28,065 bases of DNA from the NCBI GenBank assembly GCA_026999335.1, contig JALTPW010000458.1, positions 1 to 28,065 of the forward strand, read 5' to 3'. The notes under the pieces are model-generated. The model was not told where the DNA came from, ran no database searches, and was given only the letters and a program-made list of their open reading frames with translations. The translations under genes and the position numbers were made by a program. This document shows positions 7,326 through 15,118 of the stretch, one piece after another. Source of the DNA: Chromatiales bacterium (GTDB lineage Bacteria > Pseudomonadota > Gammaproteobacteria > SZUA-152). Position 1 is the stretch's first letter; every line of letters starts with the position of its first letter.

Positions 7326-8382
7326 CTTGTTCCCTGTATTGCTCGAAGTTCGACTTGGTTCGTGCCTTCCGATAGGCTTCCTCACCCGTGATAAGTTTTT
7401 CGTCGAGTAGCCGACGCAAGGCCGTGTCGATGCTCTGCATGCCCTGCAGGGCGCCGCCCTGGATGACGTTTTCGAGCTGCTCGGTCTTGCCTTCACGAAT
7501 GATGTTCGATGTTGCTGCATTATTGATCAGAGTCTCGACAGCTGCAAGTCGGCCGCGCTGATCGGCGGTGCGCACTAACTGCTGTGAGACTACGCCGCAC
7601 AATGAAGTGGAGAGCATAGTACGGATATAGGGCTCCTCGCCGGGCGGAAAGACGTTGATGATACGGTCGATGGCGGCCGCGGCGCCGTTGGTGTGCAGGG
7701 TGGCGAGGATCAGGATACCCATCTCCGCAGCGGTGACGGCCAGGCTGATGGTCTCCAGATCACGCATCTCACCGACCAGGATGACGTCCGGGTCTTCGCG
7801 CAGGGCGGAGCGCAGGGCATGGGCGAAACTGTCGGTATGTTCGCCGATCTCGCGCTGGCTGATCAGGCAGCCCTTATTTTCGTGCAGGTGTTCCACCGGG
7901 TCTTCGATGGTGATGATGTGGCCTTTGCGTTGGTTGTTGATGTAGTCGATCATCGCCGCCAGGGTGGTGGACTTGCCGGAACCAGTGGGGCCGGTGACCA
8001 GAATCAGTCCCTTGCGCTGGCGGGCGAGGTTTTTCAGCGACATGGGCAGACGCAGTTCCTCCAGTGGTACGACGTTGCCCGGTACGGCACGGAATACGGC
8101 GCCGATGCCATTGAGGTGGCGGAAGGCATTGACACGGAAACGGGATACGCCAGGGATTTCATAGGCAAAATCGGCGCCGCCACGGCTCTCGAAGCGTTGC
8201 CGTGCGTGTTCGGGCATGATTTCGAACAGCAGATCCCGGGTCTCGTCGTTGCTCAGTTCACGATATTTCACCGCGTGGATTTCGCCAAACAGGCGGATGC
8301 GCGGTGGATTGCCGGACACCAGATGCAGGTCGGAGCCCTTTTGCTTGACCAGCAGTTCGAGGAAGGCGTTGACGCGGCTCAT
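7285..8382 (-). CDS. PilT/PilU-family ATPase (second of pair)
   Basis: This is a hexameric secretion/retraction-type ATPase of the PilT family, 365 aa, the normal length. It shows an N-terminal PAS-like domain (1-105), Walker A GPTGSGKST (131-139), the Asp box IITIEDPVEH, Walker B DPDVILVGEMRD, and the His box ATLHTNG. The typical PilT motor residues are therefore present. The C-terminal tail is Pro/Thr-rich (PTPTPTTPN). The ATG overlaps the stop of the first PilT-like gene by 4 nt (ATGA). No pilin, pilB, pilC or pilM-Q genes are in the window, so whether it works on type IV pili or another machine is open. Context with kinase and FHA genes implies phospho-regulation. Confidence 0.92.
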   Translation of the reverse strand: MSRVNAFLELLVKQKGSDLHLVSGNPPRIRLFGEIHAVKYRELSNDETRDLLFEIMPEHARQRFESRGGADFAYEIPGVSRFRVNAFRHLNGIGAVFRAVPGNVVPLEELRLPMSLKNLARQRKGLILVTGPTGSGKSTTLAAMIDYINNQRKGHIITIEDPVEHLHENKGCLISQREIGEHTDSFAHALRSALREDPDVILVGEMRDLETISLAVTAAEMGILILATLHTNGAAAAIDRIINVFPPGEEPYIRTMLSTSLCGVVSQQLVRTADQRGRLAAVETLINNAATSNIIREGKTEQLENVIQGGALQGMQSIDTALRRLLDEKLITGEEAYRKARTKSNFEQYREQDESAPTPTPTTPN

Positions 8383-9473
8383 GAGACGGCCAGATCAACC
8401 TGGGGCAGCAGATCAGGATCGCTGACGAAGCGCTGGAACTGCTGTTTTTCCGTGGCGTGGATGTAGGCGTCGTCCGGGTCGATCTCTTTGCGCTGGATGG
8501 CCTCCAGCAGGGCCTGATCCATCAACTGCATGCCCTTGTTGCGTCCGGTTTGCAGCACGGCAGGAATCTGAAAGACCTTGCCGCTGACAATCAGATTGGC
8601 GATGGCCGGGGTGTTGACGAAGATTTCCACGATGGCTTTGCGTGAGCGACCATCCGCCGCGCGTACCAGCTTCTGGCTGACGACACCGCGCAAATGCTGG
8701 GCCAGGAACAGGCTGGCCTGGGTCTTTTGTGAGGTGGGCATGGCATCGATGATGCGATCCAGGGTTTTGGCGGCAGACGTGGTGTGCAGCGTGCCCAGCA
8801 CCAGGTGTCCGGTCTCGGCGGCGGTCATGGCCATCATGATGGTTTCCGGGTCGCGTAGCTCGCCGACCAGGATCACGTCCGGGTCTTCGCGCAGGGCGGC
8901 GCGCAGACCTTCGGCAAAACTCTCGACGTGGGTACCCACCTCACGTTGTACCACCAGCGACAGCTGGCTTTTGTGGATCTGTTCGATGGGGTCTTCGAGG
9001 GTGATGATATTTAGCCGCCGGCTCTTGTTGAGCAGATCCAGCATGGCGGTGAGGGTGGTGGATTTGCCGGTACCGGTGGCGCCGGTGACCAGAATCAGGC
9101 CCTGGTTGGCATCGAGGAATCTGGCCACCACCGGCGGCAGTTCCAGGTCTTCCAGGGTCAGGATGGCGGCTGGGATGATACGAAAGGCGGCGCCGATGCC
9201 GCCGATCTTGCGAAACAGGCTGACGCGGAAGCGGCCGACTTCGTCGTCCTGGTAGGAAAAATCCAGATCCTGACCGGCGTCGAAAGCCGCACGTTGCTTG
9301 TCGTTGAGGATCTCGAAGATCAGGCTTTCCAGCTCTTCTGCGCTGAGGGCACGGTATTTGATCGGCGCCAGGTCGCCCAGCAGGCGCAGCAATGGGGGGG
9401 TGCCGACGGCGAAATGGATGTCGGTGCAGCCCTGTTCGCGGCCCAGTTTGAGGAAGGCGTCGATGCGGGCCAT
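8379..9473 (-). CDS. PilT-family ATPase (first of pair)
   Basis: A 364-aa PilT-family ATPase, co-linear with its neighbour across the whole length. Walker A is GATGTGKSTT (131-140), the Asp box is IITLEDPIEQ, Walker B is DPDVILVGELRDPET, and the His box is GTLHTTSA. The region where canonical PilT has its AIRNLIRE motif reads AIANLIVSGKV, a partial match, so it is a divergent paralogue rather than housekeeping pilT. The start overlaps the end of the HEAT-kinase gene by one base (TGATG arrangement), and its own stop overlaps the next PilT gene. This predicts coupled translation at fixed stoichiometry. It may form a hetero- or co-acting pair like PilT/PilU. Confidence 0.92.
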   Translation of the reverse strand: MARIDAFLKLGREQGCTDIHFAVGTPPLLRLLGDLAPIKYRALSAEELESLIFEILNDKQRAAFDAGQDLDFSYQDDEVGRFRVSLFRKIGGIGAAFRIIPAAILTLEDLELPPVVARFLDANQGLILVTGATGTGKSTTLTAMLDLLNKSRRLNIITLEDPIEQIHKSQLSLVVQREVGTHVESFAEGLRAALREDPDVILVGELRDPETIMMAMTAAETGHLVLGTLHTTSAAKTLDRIIDAMPTSQKTQASLFLAQHLRGVVSQKLVRAADGRSRKAIVEIFVNTPAIANLIVSGKVFQIPAVLQTGRNKGMQLMDQALLEAIQRKEIDPDDAYIHATEKQQFQRFVSDPDLLPQVDLAVS

Positions 9474-11887
9474 CAGGTCTGTCCTATTCCGTTAGCAACG
9501 GTCTCGAGCGCTGTCCGCAGTTCATCGAAGGTCTGGAAGCGCTGTTCGGGATCGACCGCCATGGCCTTGGTGATGATCGCCTCCAGCGATTTTGGGATTT
9601 CCGGGTTGATCTCACGGGGTGGCTTGGCTTTGCCCTCCACATGCTTGAACAGGATGGCCATGGATTCCTCGCCGGTATACGGCGCCTGGCCGCTGAACAG
9701 CTCATACATGATGATACCCAGCGTATAGATATCGGTACGCGAATCAATAGTGCGACCGCGTACCTGTTCCGGGGCCATGTAGGTCGGAGTGCCTACCAGG
9801 ACTCCGCTCTTGGTCAGACGGGAGTCGGACTTGCTGGCTGCGGCGGCAAGGCCGAAGTCGACGATCTTGACGATATCCTCGTCGTTAATGAGGATGTTGG
9901 CCGGCTTGAGGTCACGATGTACCACGCTGACTTCCTGCGCACGGGCCATGCCCCGGCAGATTTCGCCGAGGATGTGCAGCCCGCGCTGACGGTTCATCAA
10001 GCCGTCCTTGCGCAACTCGTCTGCCAGCGAATGACTGGGAAAGTATTCCATGGAGATGGCGTAGGTCTGGCCGAAGGTGACCAGGTCGTAGATGCGGATG
10101 ACATTTTCGTGGGTGATCTTGCGTGCGTAGCGCAGCTCGTGCAGGAAGCGTTGGATCATGTTCTCATCCGAGGCCACATGCGGATTGAGAAATTTGAGGA
10201 CGAACTGGTCGTTGACCATCAGGTCGTCCACCAGGATGGCGGTGCCGAAGGCGCCTTCACCGATCTTGCGCACGACGTGATAGCGATCGGTGAGGATGCT
10301 GTTGGGCACCAACTTGGCGGGATTGATGATGCCGTCACTGCTGTCGATGACGTTGGGACTGCTCTCGAGGGCGTGAGTTTTCTGTGAGTCCGATAGCGAG
10401 GTCATCTGTGTCGGTTCGTCTTCCTTGATATCATCCCGGGAGCTCATGATACGGGTGCTGCGGTCGCCATAGCGCGTGACGAGGCTTTTCACCGTCTCAC
10501 TGGCGACATTGCCCACTTCGTCCTGACTCACATTCATGAGTTCGGTGGCGGCCTCCTGCACTCTGCCGGCATTGGATTCATCGGTGAGGGTCTGTAGGGC
10601 GCGCAGGGCCTCTTTGCGCACTGTATTGTCGGTGTGCTCGAGCTGTTTTAGTAACGGGTTGATGGCCCGTTTGTCGCCGAGATTGTGTAGTGCTCGGATC
10701 ACGACCTGGCCTGCCTCGGGATTTTCTTCCAGCATGGTGATGAGGTAGGGCACGGCGCGTTCGTCGCCGATACCGGCGAGGGCGTCCACGGCGCGTTCAC
10801 GCACCCACCAGTCGTCATCACGCAGGGCCTCGATGAGGCGATCAAAGGCGCGCGGATCCTTGCTGGTGTTGAGGATTTCCACTGCGGTGCGGCGCAGAAA
10901 TTCGTCTTCGTCGCGGATCAGCGCGAGGATGGCGTCGAACACCTTGGGGCCGCCGATGGCGCCGAGGGCGTCAGCGGCACGTACCTTGACCCACCAGTCC
11001 ACGTCGCGCAGGGCGTTGAGTAAATTCTTGACGGCATTCTGATCACCGATCTCGTTGAGGACTTCCACGGCGGCGCGGCGCACATATTCGGATTCATCCT
11101 GCAGGACATCGATCAGGTATTTTACGGTATTTGGGGCGCGGATCTTGATCAGGGTCTCAATGGCGGTGGCCTGCACGGTGAGATCGGGGTCACCGAGCAG
11201 CCGGCAGATGGCCTCGACAGCCTGCGGCGCCTGCATCTTCGCCAGGCCCTGCAGGGCGGACTGGCGTACCGCCTTGTTGGGGTCGTCGAGGGCGTCGATC
11301 AGGGCGTTCAGGCTGTACGGGCTGTCAAAGCGGGCCAATACCTGCACCAGGTGTGTGCGTACCATGGGTTGTTTGCTGTCCAGTCGGTGGATGATGTCCG
11401 GTAGCAGCGCTTCGTCGGCCACCTTGTCCAGCAGCCGGTAGAGTATGGGGCGAATCTTGCTGGAAACCTGGTCCAGCATGCCCAGCAGGATGTTGGGCTT
11501 GACACGTGTCGAGTGGGTCATGAGGATTTCACTCAGGGCCGACTTGGAAATGTCCGGATGGTCGAAGTGTTCGAACAGCTGGTTGGGCTCGAAGTCGCCC
11601 GAACGGCACAGGATACGCTTGACGCCGGCGATGATATTGTCGTCTGCGCTGGCCAGGGCGGTCAGATAATAGGACAGGGTGGTATTGCGTACGAAGCCCA
11701 GCAGCAGCTGCTCAATCACTGCGGGGTGCCCGGTATTGCCCAGGGCTTCGATGAGTTTGGGAATGGCGGGTTCGCCGATTTTCTTGAGTTTGACTGCGGC
11801 CCGTTTGCCCTCGGGGGTTGCGGCAGCGTTTTCCGTCAGCAACGCGGCAATGGCGCGATTTGCCTGAAAACCGGACAGCAGGCTCAT
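9473..11887 (-). CDS. HEAT-repeat Hanks-type Ser/Thr protein kinase
   Basis: An 804-aa fusion. Residues about 25-460 are a run of about 31-residue PBS-lyase-type HEAT repeats, with recurrent patterns such as VRRAAVEVLNEIGD and VRERAVDALAGIGD, forming a protein-binding solenoid. A low-complexity linker (about 465-528) contains EDEPTQMTSLSD. The kinase domain (531-800) is complete: Gly loop GEGAFG (543-548), VLK lysine (565), HRDLKPAN with catalytic D659, DFG (677-679), and MAPEQ. It should be active. There is no transmembrane segment, so it is cytosolic, unlike PknB-type receptors. It begins 15 nt after the upstream gene and overlaps the PilT-like gene by 1 nt. The HEAT array probably docks substrates or the motor complex. 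Confidence 0.95.
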   Translation of the reverse strand: MSLLSGFQANRAIAALLTENAAATPEGKRAAVKLKKIGEPAIPKLIEALGNTGHPAVIEQLLLGFVRNTTLSYYLTALASADDNIIAGVKRILCRSGDFEPNQLFEHFDHPDISKSALSEILMTHSTRVKPNILLGMLDQVSSKIRPILYRLLDKVADEALLPDIIHRLDSKQPMVRTHLVQVLARFDSPYSLNALIDALDDPNKAVRQSALQGLAKMQAPQAVEAICRLLGDPDLTVQATAIETLIKIRAPNTVKYLIDVLQDESEYVRRAAVEVLNEIGDQNAVKNLLNALRDVDWWVKVRAADALGAIGGPKVFDAILALIRDEDEFLRRTAVEILNTSKDPRAFDRLIEALRDDDWWVRERAVDALAGIGDERAVPYLITMLEENPEAGQVVIRALHNLGDKRAINPLLKQLEHTDNTVRKEALRALQTLTDESNAGRVQEAATELMNVSQDEVGNVASETVKSLVTRYGDRSTRIMSSRDDIKEDEPTQMTSLSDSQKTHALESSPNVIDSSDGIINPAKLVPNSILTDRYHVVRKIGEGAFGTAILVDDLMVNDQFVLKFLNPHVASDENMIQRFLHELRYARKITHENVIRIYDLVTFGQTYAISMEYFPSHSLADELRKDGLMNRQRGLHILGEICRGMARAQEVSVVHRDLKPANILINDEDIVKIVDFGLAAAASKSDSRLTKSGVLVGTPTYMAPEQVRGRTIDSRTDIYTLGIIMYELFSGQAPYTGEESMAILFKHVEGKAKPPREINPEIPKSLEAIITKAMAVDPEQRFQTFDELRTALETVANGIGQT

Positions 11888-11902
11888 ACAGCGGGCCTCT
11901 TG

Positions 11903-12403
11903 TTAGTTTGCGTCGTCGGCTGCATCATCCACATGGGCATGGATGATGTAGGCCTTGTTGATGAGGTAAATGCTACCTTCGTCCATGTGCATCTTGATAA
12001 AACATTCATCGGTTCGGTTAAGATAATCCAGTAGTCGTGCGCGTGCTGGCGGCAGCTGCTCACAGATGGAGCCGGCGATAAATGAGCCATCCATCATCTG
12101 CATCTGGCAGCGTTGCCGGGGGATATCCGTGCATGGTTCCTCTTGTTCCGCTGCATATTCCACGCGGATGATGGAGCGCATGTTATAAAACCGTAGTTCA
12201 TCCGGTTCTTCGCGTTTGATAACAACGAATGGGGTGCATTGGTTGAGAACCTCCAGCGGTTGTTCCGGGCCGGCATGGTCGGGGCTTTGCTCTCGCAAAT
12301 AGAGTGAACCCCGGACACGGCCTTCGGGGTGTACCCACAGGGTGACGGGTTTTAATTTTTTTGGGACTTTCAGTATTTTATTGGTCACTGTTGGCGCCTG
12401 CAA
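11903..12403 (-). CDS. unrecognised protein with two copies of one small domain
   Basis: I do not recognise the family with confidence. The 166 aa consist of two similar halves, about 15-85 and 98-162. Each has a G-x-G-S segment (GRVRGSLYL and GSFIAGSIC), then an L-x-x-L-N segment (LEVLNQ and LLDYLN), then FVVIKR or FIKMHM, and ends in YNMRSIIRV or INKAYIIHA. The pattern suggests two small beta-rich domains. No membrane segment or signal peptide is seen. The longest start is TTG at 12403 with weak TAGG upstream; GTG six codons in is an alternative. It is the first gene of the kinase/PilT/FHA operon, 15 nt before the kinase gene, and so is probably a functional partner of it. Confidence 0.8.
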   Translation of the reverse strand: MQAPTVTNKILKVPKKLKPVTLWVHPEGRVRGSLYLREQSPDHAGPEQPLEVLNQCTPFVVIKREEPDELRFYNMRSIIRVEYAAEQEEPCTDIPRQRCQMQMMDGSFIAGSICEQLPPARARLLDYLNRTDECFIKMHMDEGSIYLINKAYIIHAHVDDAADDAN

Positions 12404-12452
12404 ATATGGTCAATACCTAAAAAATTCCGTTCCGATGGCACTGTCCCGGGGC

Positions 12453-12458
12453 ATTATA
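12453..12458 (-). promoter_or_regulatory. candidate -10 box for the kinase/PilT/FHA operon
   Basis: On the minus strand these bases read TATAAT, a perfect -10, about 50 nt before the first gene of the operon. No good -35 is found at 16-18 bp, so an activator or a different sigma contact may be needed. Confidence 0.35.
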
Positions 12459-12687
12459 CGCGGATACGGGATTGATTCGAGGTAATAAAACCTTGTTGCT
12501 GATTGGATGTTTGTGTTAGTCCGGATATTTTATGAAATTTGTCGTAAAGATCGCGCAGGGCATGGGTTTCACCAGGCCTTGGTTTGACAAAAGTCTCGTA
12601 TCCCACTCGGTAATGATGGGTGACGGAGAGGGGATGTCCTGTGGCGTTAAAGCGACCGCGTCCTCGGCAACTGCTCCTGCGTCGCCT

Positions 12688-12727
12688 ACCAAAAGTAGGT
12701 TCTGTAAGAAAAGCGCCTACTTTTGGT
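12688..12727. repeat. ACCAAAAGTAGG hairpin element, copy 1
   Basis: ACCAAAAGTAGG (12688-12699) and CCTACTTTTGGT (12716-12727) form a perfect 12-bp inverted repeat around a 16-nt loop ending in AAAAGCG. An 11-bp direct repeat GCTCCTGCGTC flanks it (12673-12683 and 12734-12744). Other copies are at 18980-19039 (full), 20172-20198 (partial), and in fragments near 19208 and 19423. Confidence 0.7.
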
Positions 12728-12922
12728 GCCCTAGCTCCTGCGTCCATGCAGTCGTGCTTTCGCTTCCCACCCAAGAGTGCCTGTTCTTGGTGTCGACATC
12801 CAGGTAAGAAAAAATATTGGGCATATTGAACGAAAAAGATCGAAGGAATGGGCAAAAGGTGGTATTCACTGAGATGATTTCCGTATTCTGGCTTGGATTT
12901 TCGACGTGATGGCTGATGTTTC

Positions 12923-14977
12923 ATGACAATGATTGACATTCTTCATACGGCCTCGCTGGAGGTGCTCAATGGTACCCTTGCTGGCAAGAGCTTCCCCCTT
13001 CACGATGAGACCCTGGTTGGGCGCAGTGAAGAAGAATCGGCTGACTATGATAGCCATATTCGTTTGCCGGACAGCCGTGTCAGCCGCCAGCATGCACGGA
13101 TTATACGGCGCAACGGCGGTTATGTAATCCAGGATCTCGACTCCACCAATGGTACCTTGCTCAATGCACGTCCGCTGACGCCGAAGGAGTTCTATGCCTT
13201 GCGTGAAGGGAGTAATCTTCAATTAGGTGGGGTACATCTACGTTTTCGCCCAGCGACCAGTGGCAATGATGACGCGCCGGCCGGTTGTTCATGGGAGTCT
13301 GAAGTCGGTCACAATGAAGGGGCCTTTGACCTGGCCTTGATTGCCGGTGATGGCTTGGCAGAGCGGCAGGCCAGCACCGCCTCCCTGCTTTTGGTCGGCT
13401 CGAAAAGCACGAAACCCGATCTGAGCATGGCCATCGATGCCCAGGAAGCCCTGCAGCTTCTTAAGGCCAACCTGGATGAAGATCGTGTCGCGGCCACAGA
13501 CGTGCAGCGCCGTTTGCGGGCGTTGGCGCAGGTCAGTATTGGTCTGGGTGGTCAGAATAACCACGAAGACTTGTTGGCCAAGGTGATGGATTTCATCTTC
13601 GATATCTTTCCCGCCGCCGAGCATGCCTATGGTTTGCTGTGTATTGAACCGGGGCAATGCGGTGAATCGCTCAAGCCCGTGGTGGCGATGAGCCGCGAGG
13701 AACGGTCGGTGGAGGCCGTCTTGTCGCGTGCGATTGTCAATGAAGTCATCAGCCGGCACCGGGCAATCCTTTCCAGCGATGCCAGCAGCGACAAACGTTT
13801 CGACAGCCACGAGTCCATCATCGGCCTGGGTATTCGCAGTGTGATGTGTGTGCCGCTGTTGCTCGATGATGAGGTACTGGGACTGATTCAGGTGGATACC
13901 TGCAGTACACATGCCTTTGATAGCGAAGATCTGCAGATTCTCTCCGGCATCGGCGTGCAGGCCGCCATTGCACTGAAAAATCTGGGTCTGGTCGAGGATA
14001 TCCGACAGCTCTTCGAAGGCTTCGTCACCGCCTCGGTGCATGCTATTGAGGCACGAGACCCCAGTACTGCGGGTCATTCGTTTCGCGTTGCTGAATACAG
14101 CCAGCGTTTGGCCGAGGCCGTGGGGCGTTCCAGTGTGCCGGCACTGCGTGAGGTCAATTTTACCCGCGAACAGATGAATGAATTGCGTTACGCTGCTCTG
14201 CTGCATGACTTTGGCAAGGTCGGTGTGCGAGAGCATGTGCTGACAAAATCCCACAAGCTGTACCCGCGCCAGTTTGAATTGATGCAGGCACGCTTCCAGT
14301 ACGCCTGCGCCAGCCTGGAGCGGCACGCCTACCGTGAATTACTGGATCAGCAGGAACTTGAGCAGCTGAGTGCGGAAGAGTTCCGCATCCGCCGGCGTCG
14401 TATGGAGCGGAATTTGGCGCAGGAGACACAGCGTATTCGCCAGTTTATGGCGCTCATTGTCGAGGCCAATGAGCCTGCCGTCTTTCATCAGACGATTCCT
14501 CCGGCATTGCAGCAAGTGGTGGATTATTGTTTCCCGGGTGAAGGTGGAGAGCCTATCCCACTCCTGTCGGCGTTTGAAATGGAGGCACTGACTTTGGCGC
14601 GTGGCAGCCTGACGCCGGATGAACGCCAGGAAATCGAATACCATGTGTCGCATACTTACGCCTTTTTGCAGCACATCCCATGGACCAAGGGGCTGGCATC
14701 TGTCCCTGATATTGCCTACAGCCATCACGAGAAGCTTGATGGTTCCGGTTACCCGCGTGGACTCGGGCGCGAACAGATCCCCCTGCAGGCCCGTATCATG
14801 ACGGTGACGGATATTTACGATGCATTGACAGCGGGAGATCGGCCCTACAAACAGAGCCTGCCGGAAGAACTGGCATTGGATATCCTCCGTGATGAGGCGG
14901 CACGGGGTAAAATCGAACGGGATCTGGTGAATATTTTTATCGATAGTAATGCATACCGCCTGCTACCCGAACGTTGA
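12923..14977 (+). CDS. FHA-GAF-HD-GYP signalling protein
   Basis: A 684-aa cytoplasmic three-domain protein. The FHA domain (about 10-108) has VGRSEEES, SRVSRQHARI and LDSTNGT, so it can read pThr. The GAF-like domain spans about 195-355. The HD-GYP phosphodiesterase domain (about 365-680) has ARDPSTAGHS, LLHDFGKVGV (HD at 428-429), HHEKLDGSGYP (601-611) and DALTAGDRPYK. HD-GYP enzymes hydrolyse c-di-GMP, and the signature residues are present here. The HD and GYP parts are separated by an unusually long helical insertion (about 450-590). The start ATG at 12923 lacks a clear Shine-Dalgarno; ATG at 12929 is an alternative. It is divergent from the kinase operon and upstream of the PP2C gene. 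It would convert phosphorylation state into c-di-GMP changes. Confidence 0.93.
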   Translation: MTMIDILHTASLEVLNGTLAGKSFPLHDETLVGRSEEESADYDSHIRLPDSRVSRQHARIIRRNGGYVIQDLDSTNGTLLNARPLTPKEFYALREGSNLQLGGVHLRFRPATSGNDDAPAGCSWESEVGHNEGAFDLALIAGDGLAERQASTASLLLVGSKSTKPDLSMAIDAQEALQLLKANLDEDRVAATDVQRRLRALAQVSIGLGGQNNHEDLLAKVMDFIFDIFPAAEHAYGLLCIEPGQCGESLKPVVAMSREERSVEAVLSRAIVNEVISRHRAILSSDASSDKRFDSHESIIGLGIRSVMCVPLLLDDEVLGLIQVDTCSTHAFDSEDLQILSGIGVQAAIALKNLGLVEDIRQLFEGFVTASVHAIEARDPSTAGHSFRVAEYSQRLAEAVGRSSVPALREVNFTREQMNELRYAALLHDFGKVGVREHVLTKSHKLYPRQFELMQARFQYACASLERHAYRELLDQQELEQLSAEEFRIRRRRMERNLAQETQRIRQFMALIVEANEPAVFHQTIPPALQQVVDYCFPGEGGEPIPLLSAFEMEALTLARGSLTPDERQEIEYHVSHTYAFLQHIPWTKGLASVPDIAYSHHEKLDGSGYPRGLGREQIPLQARIMTVTDIYDALTAGDRPYKQSLPEELALDILRDEAARGKIERDLVNIFIDSNAYRLLPER

Positions 14978-15118
14978 CGGCCTTTTCGGGACTGACTTAT
15001 CTGCAATTATTTCGCGGATTTTATTGCACCATATATTGTGTTTCGCTATGGTTCCCTTCCTTTATTAGCCCCGCTAATTTCACGTACCACGTTTGTAGAC
15101 TGGAATCACGCTTTAACG

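Larger units (their letters stand above)
12404..12922. other. divergent intergenic region with palindromic repeat
   Basis: These 519 bases separate the minus-strand kinase operon from the plus-strand FHA-HD-GYP gene. I see a minus-strand -10-like TATAAT and one copy of the ACCAAAAGTAGG hairpin element, both listed separately, and no supported gene. Regulation of both arms of the signalling module could be coordinated from here. Confidence 0.6.

Noticed and set aside
7693..8466. 257-aa plus-strand ORF opposite the PilT-like genes
   Set aside because: The minus frame encodes intact Walker motifs, while this frame has no domain and spans a gene junction.
8379..9473. Type II/IV secretion ATPase (GspE/PilB) instead of PilT
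   Set aside because: The length (364 aa), lack of the large N-terminal domain and lack of zinc-binding Cys pairs fit the PilT/PilU branch.
12454..12939. 161-aa minus-strand ORF between the divergent operons
   Set aside because: Its most striking peptide, VGAFLTEPTFGR, is only the translation of the ACCAAAAGTAGG repeat; nearly the same peptide appears at 18944-19132. It has no family resemblance and it overlaps the FHA-HD-GYP start.
13289..14326. 345-aa minus-strand ORF opposite the FHA-GAF-HD-GYP gene
   Set aside because: The plus frame has three recognisable domains with complete motifs; the opposite frame shows none.
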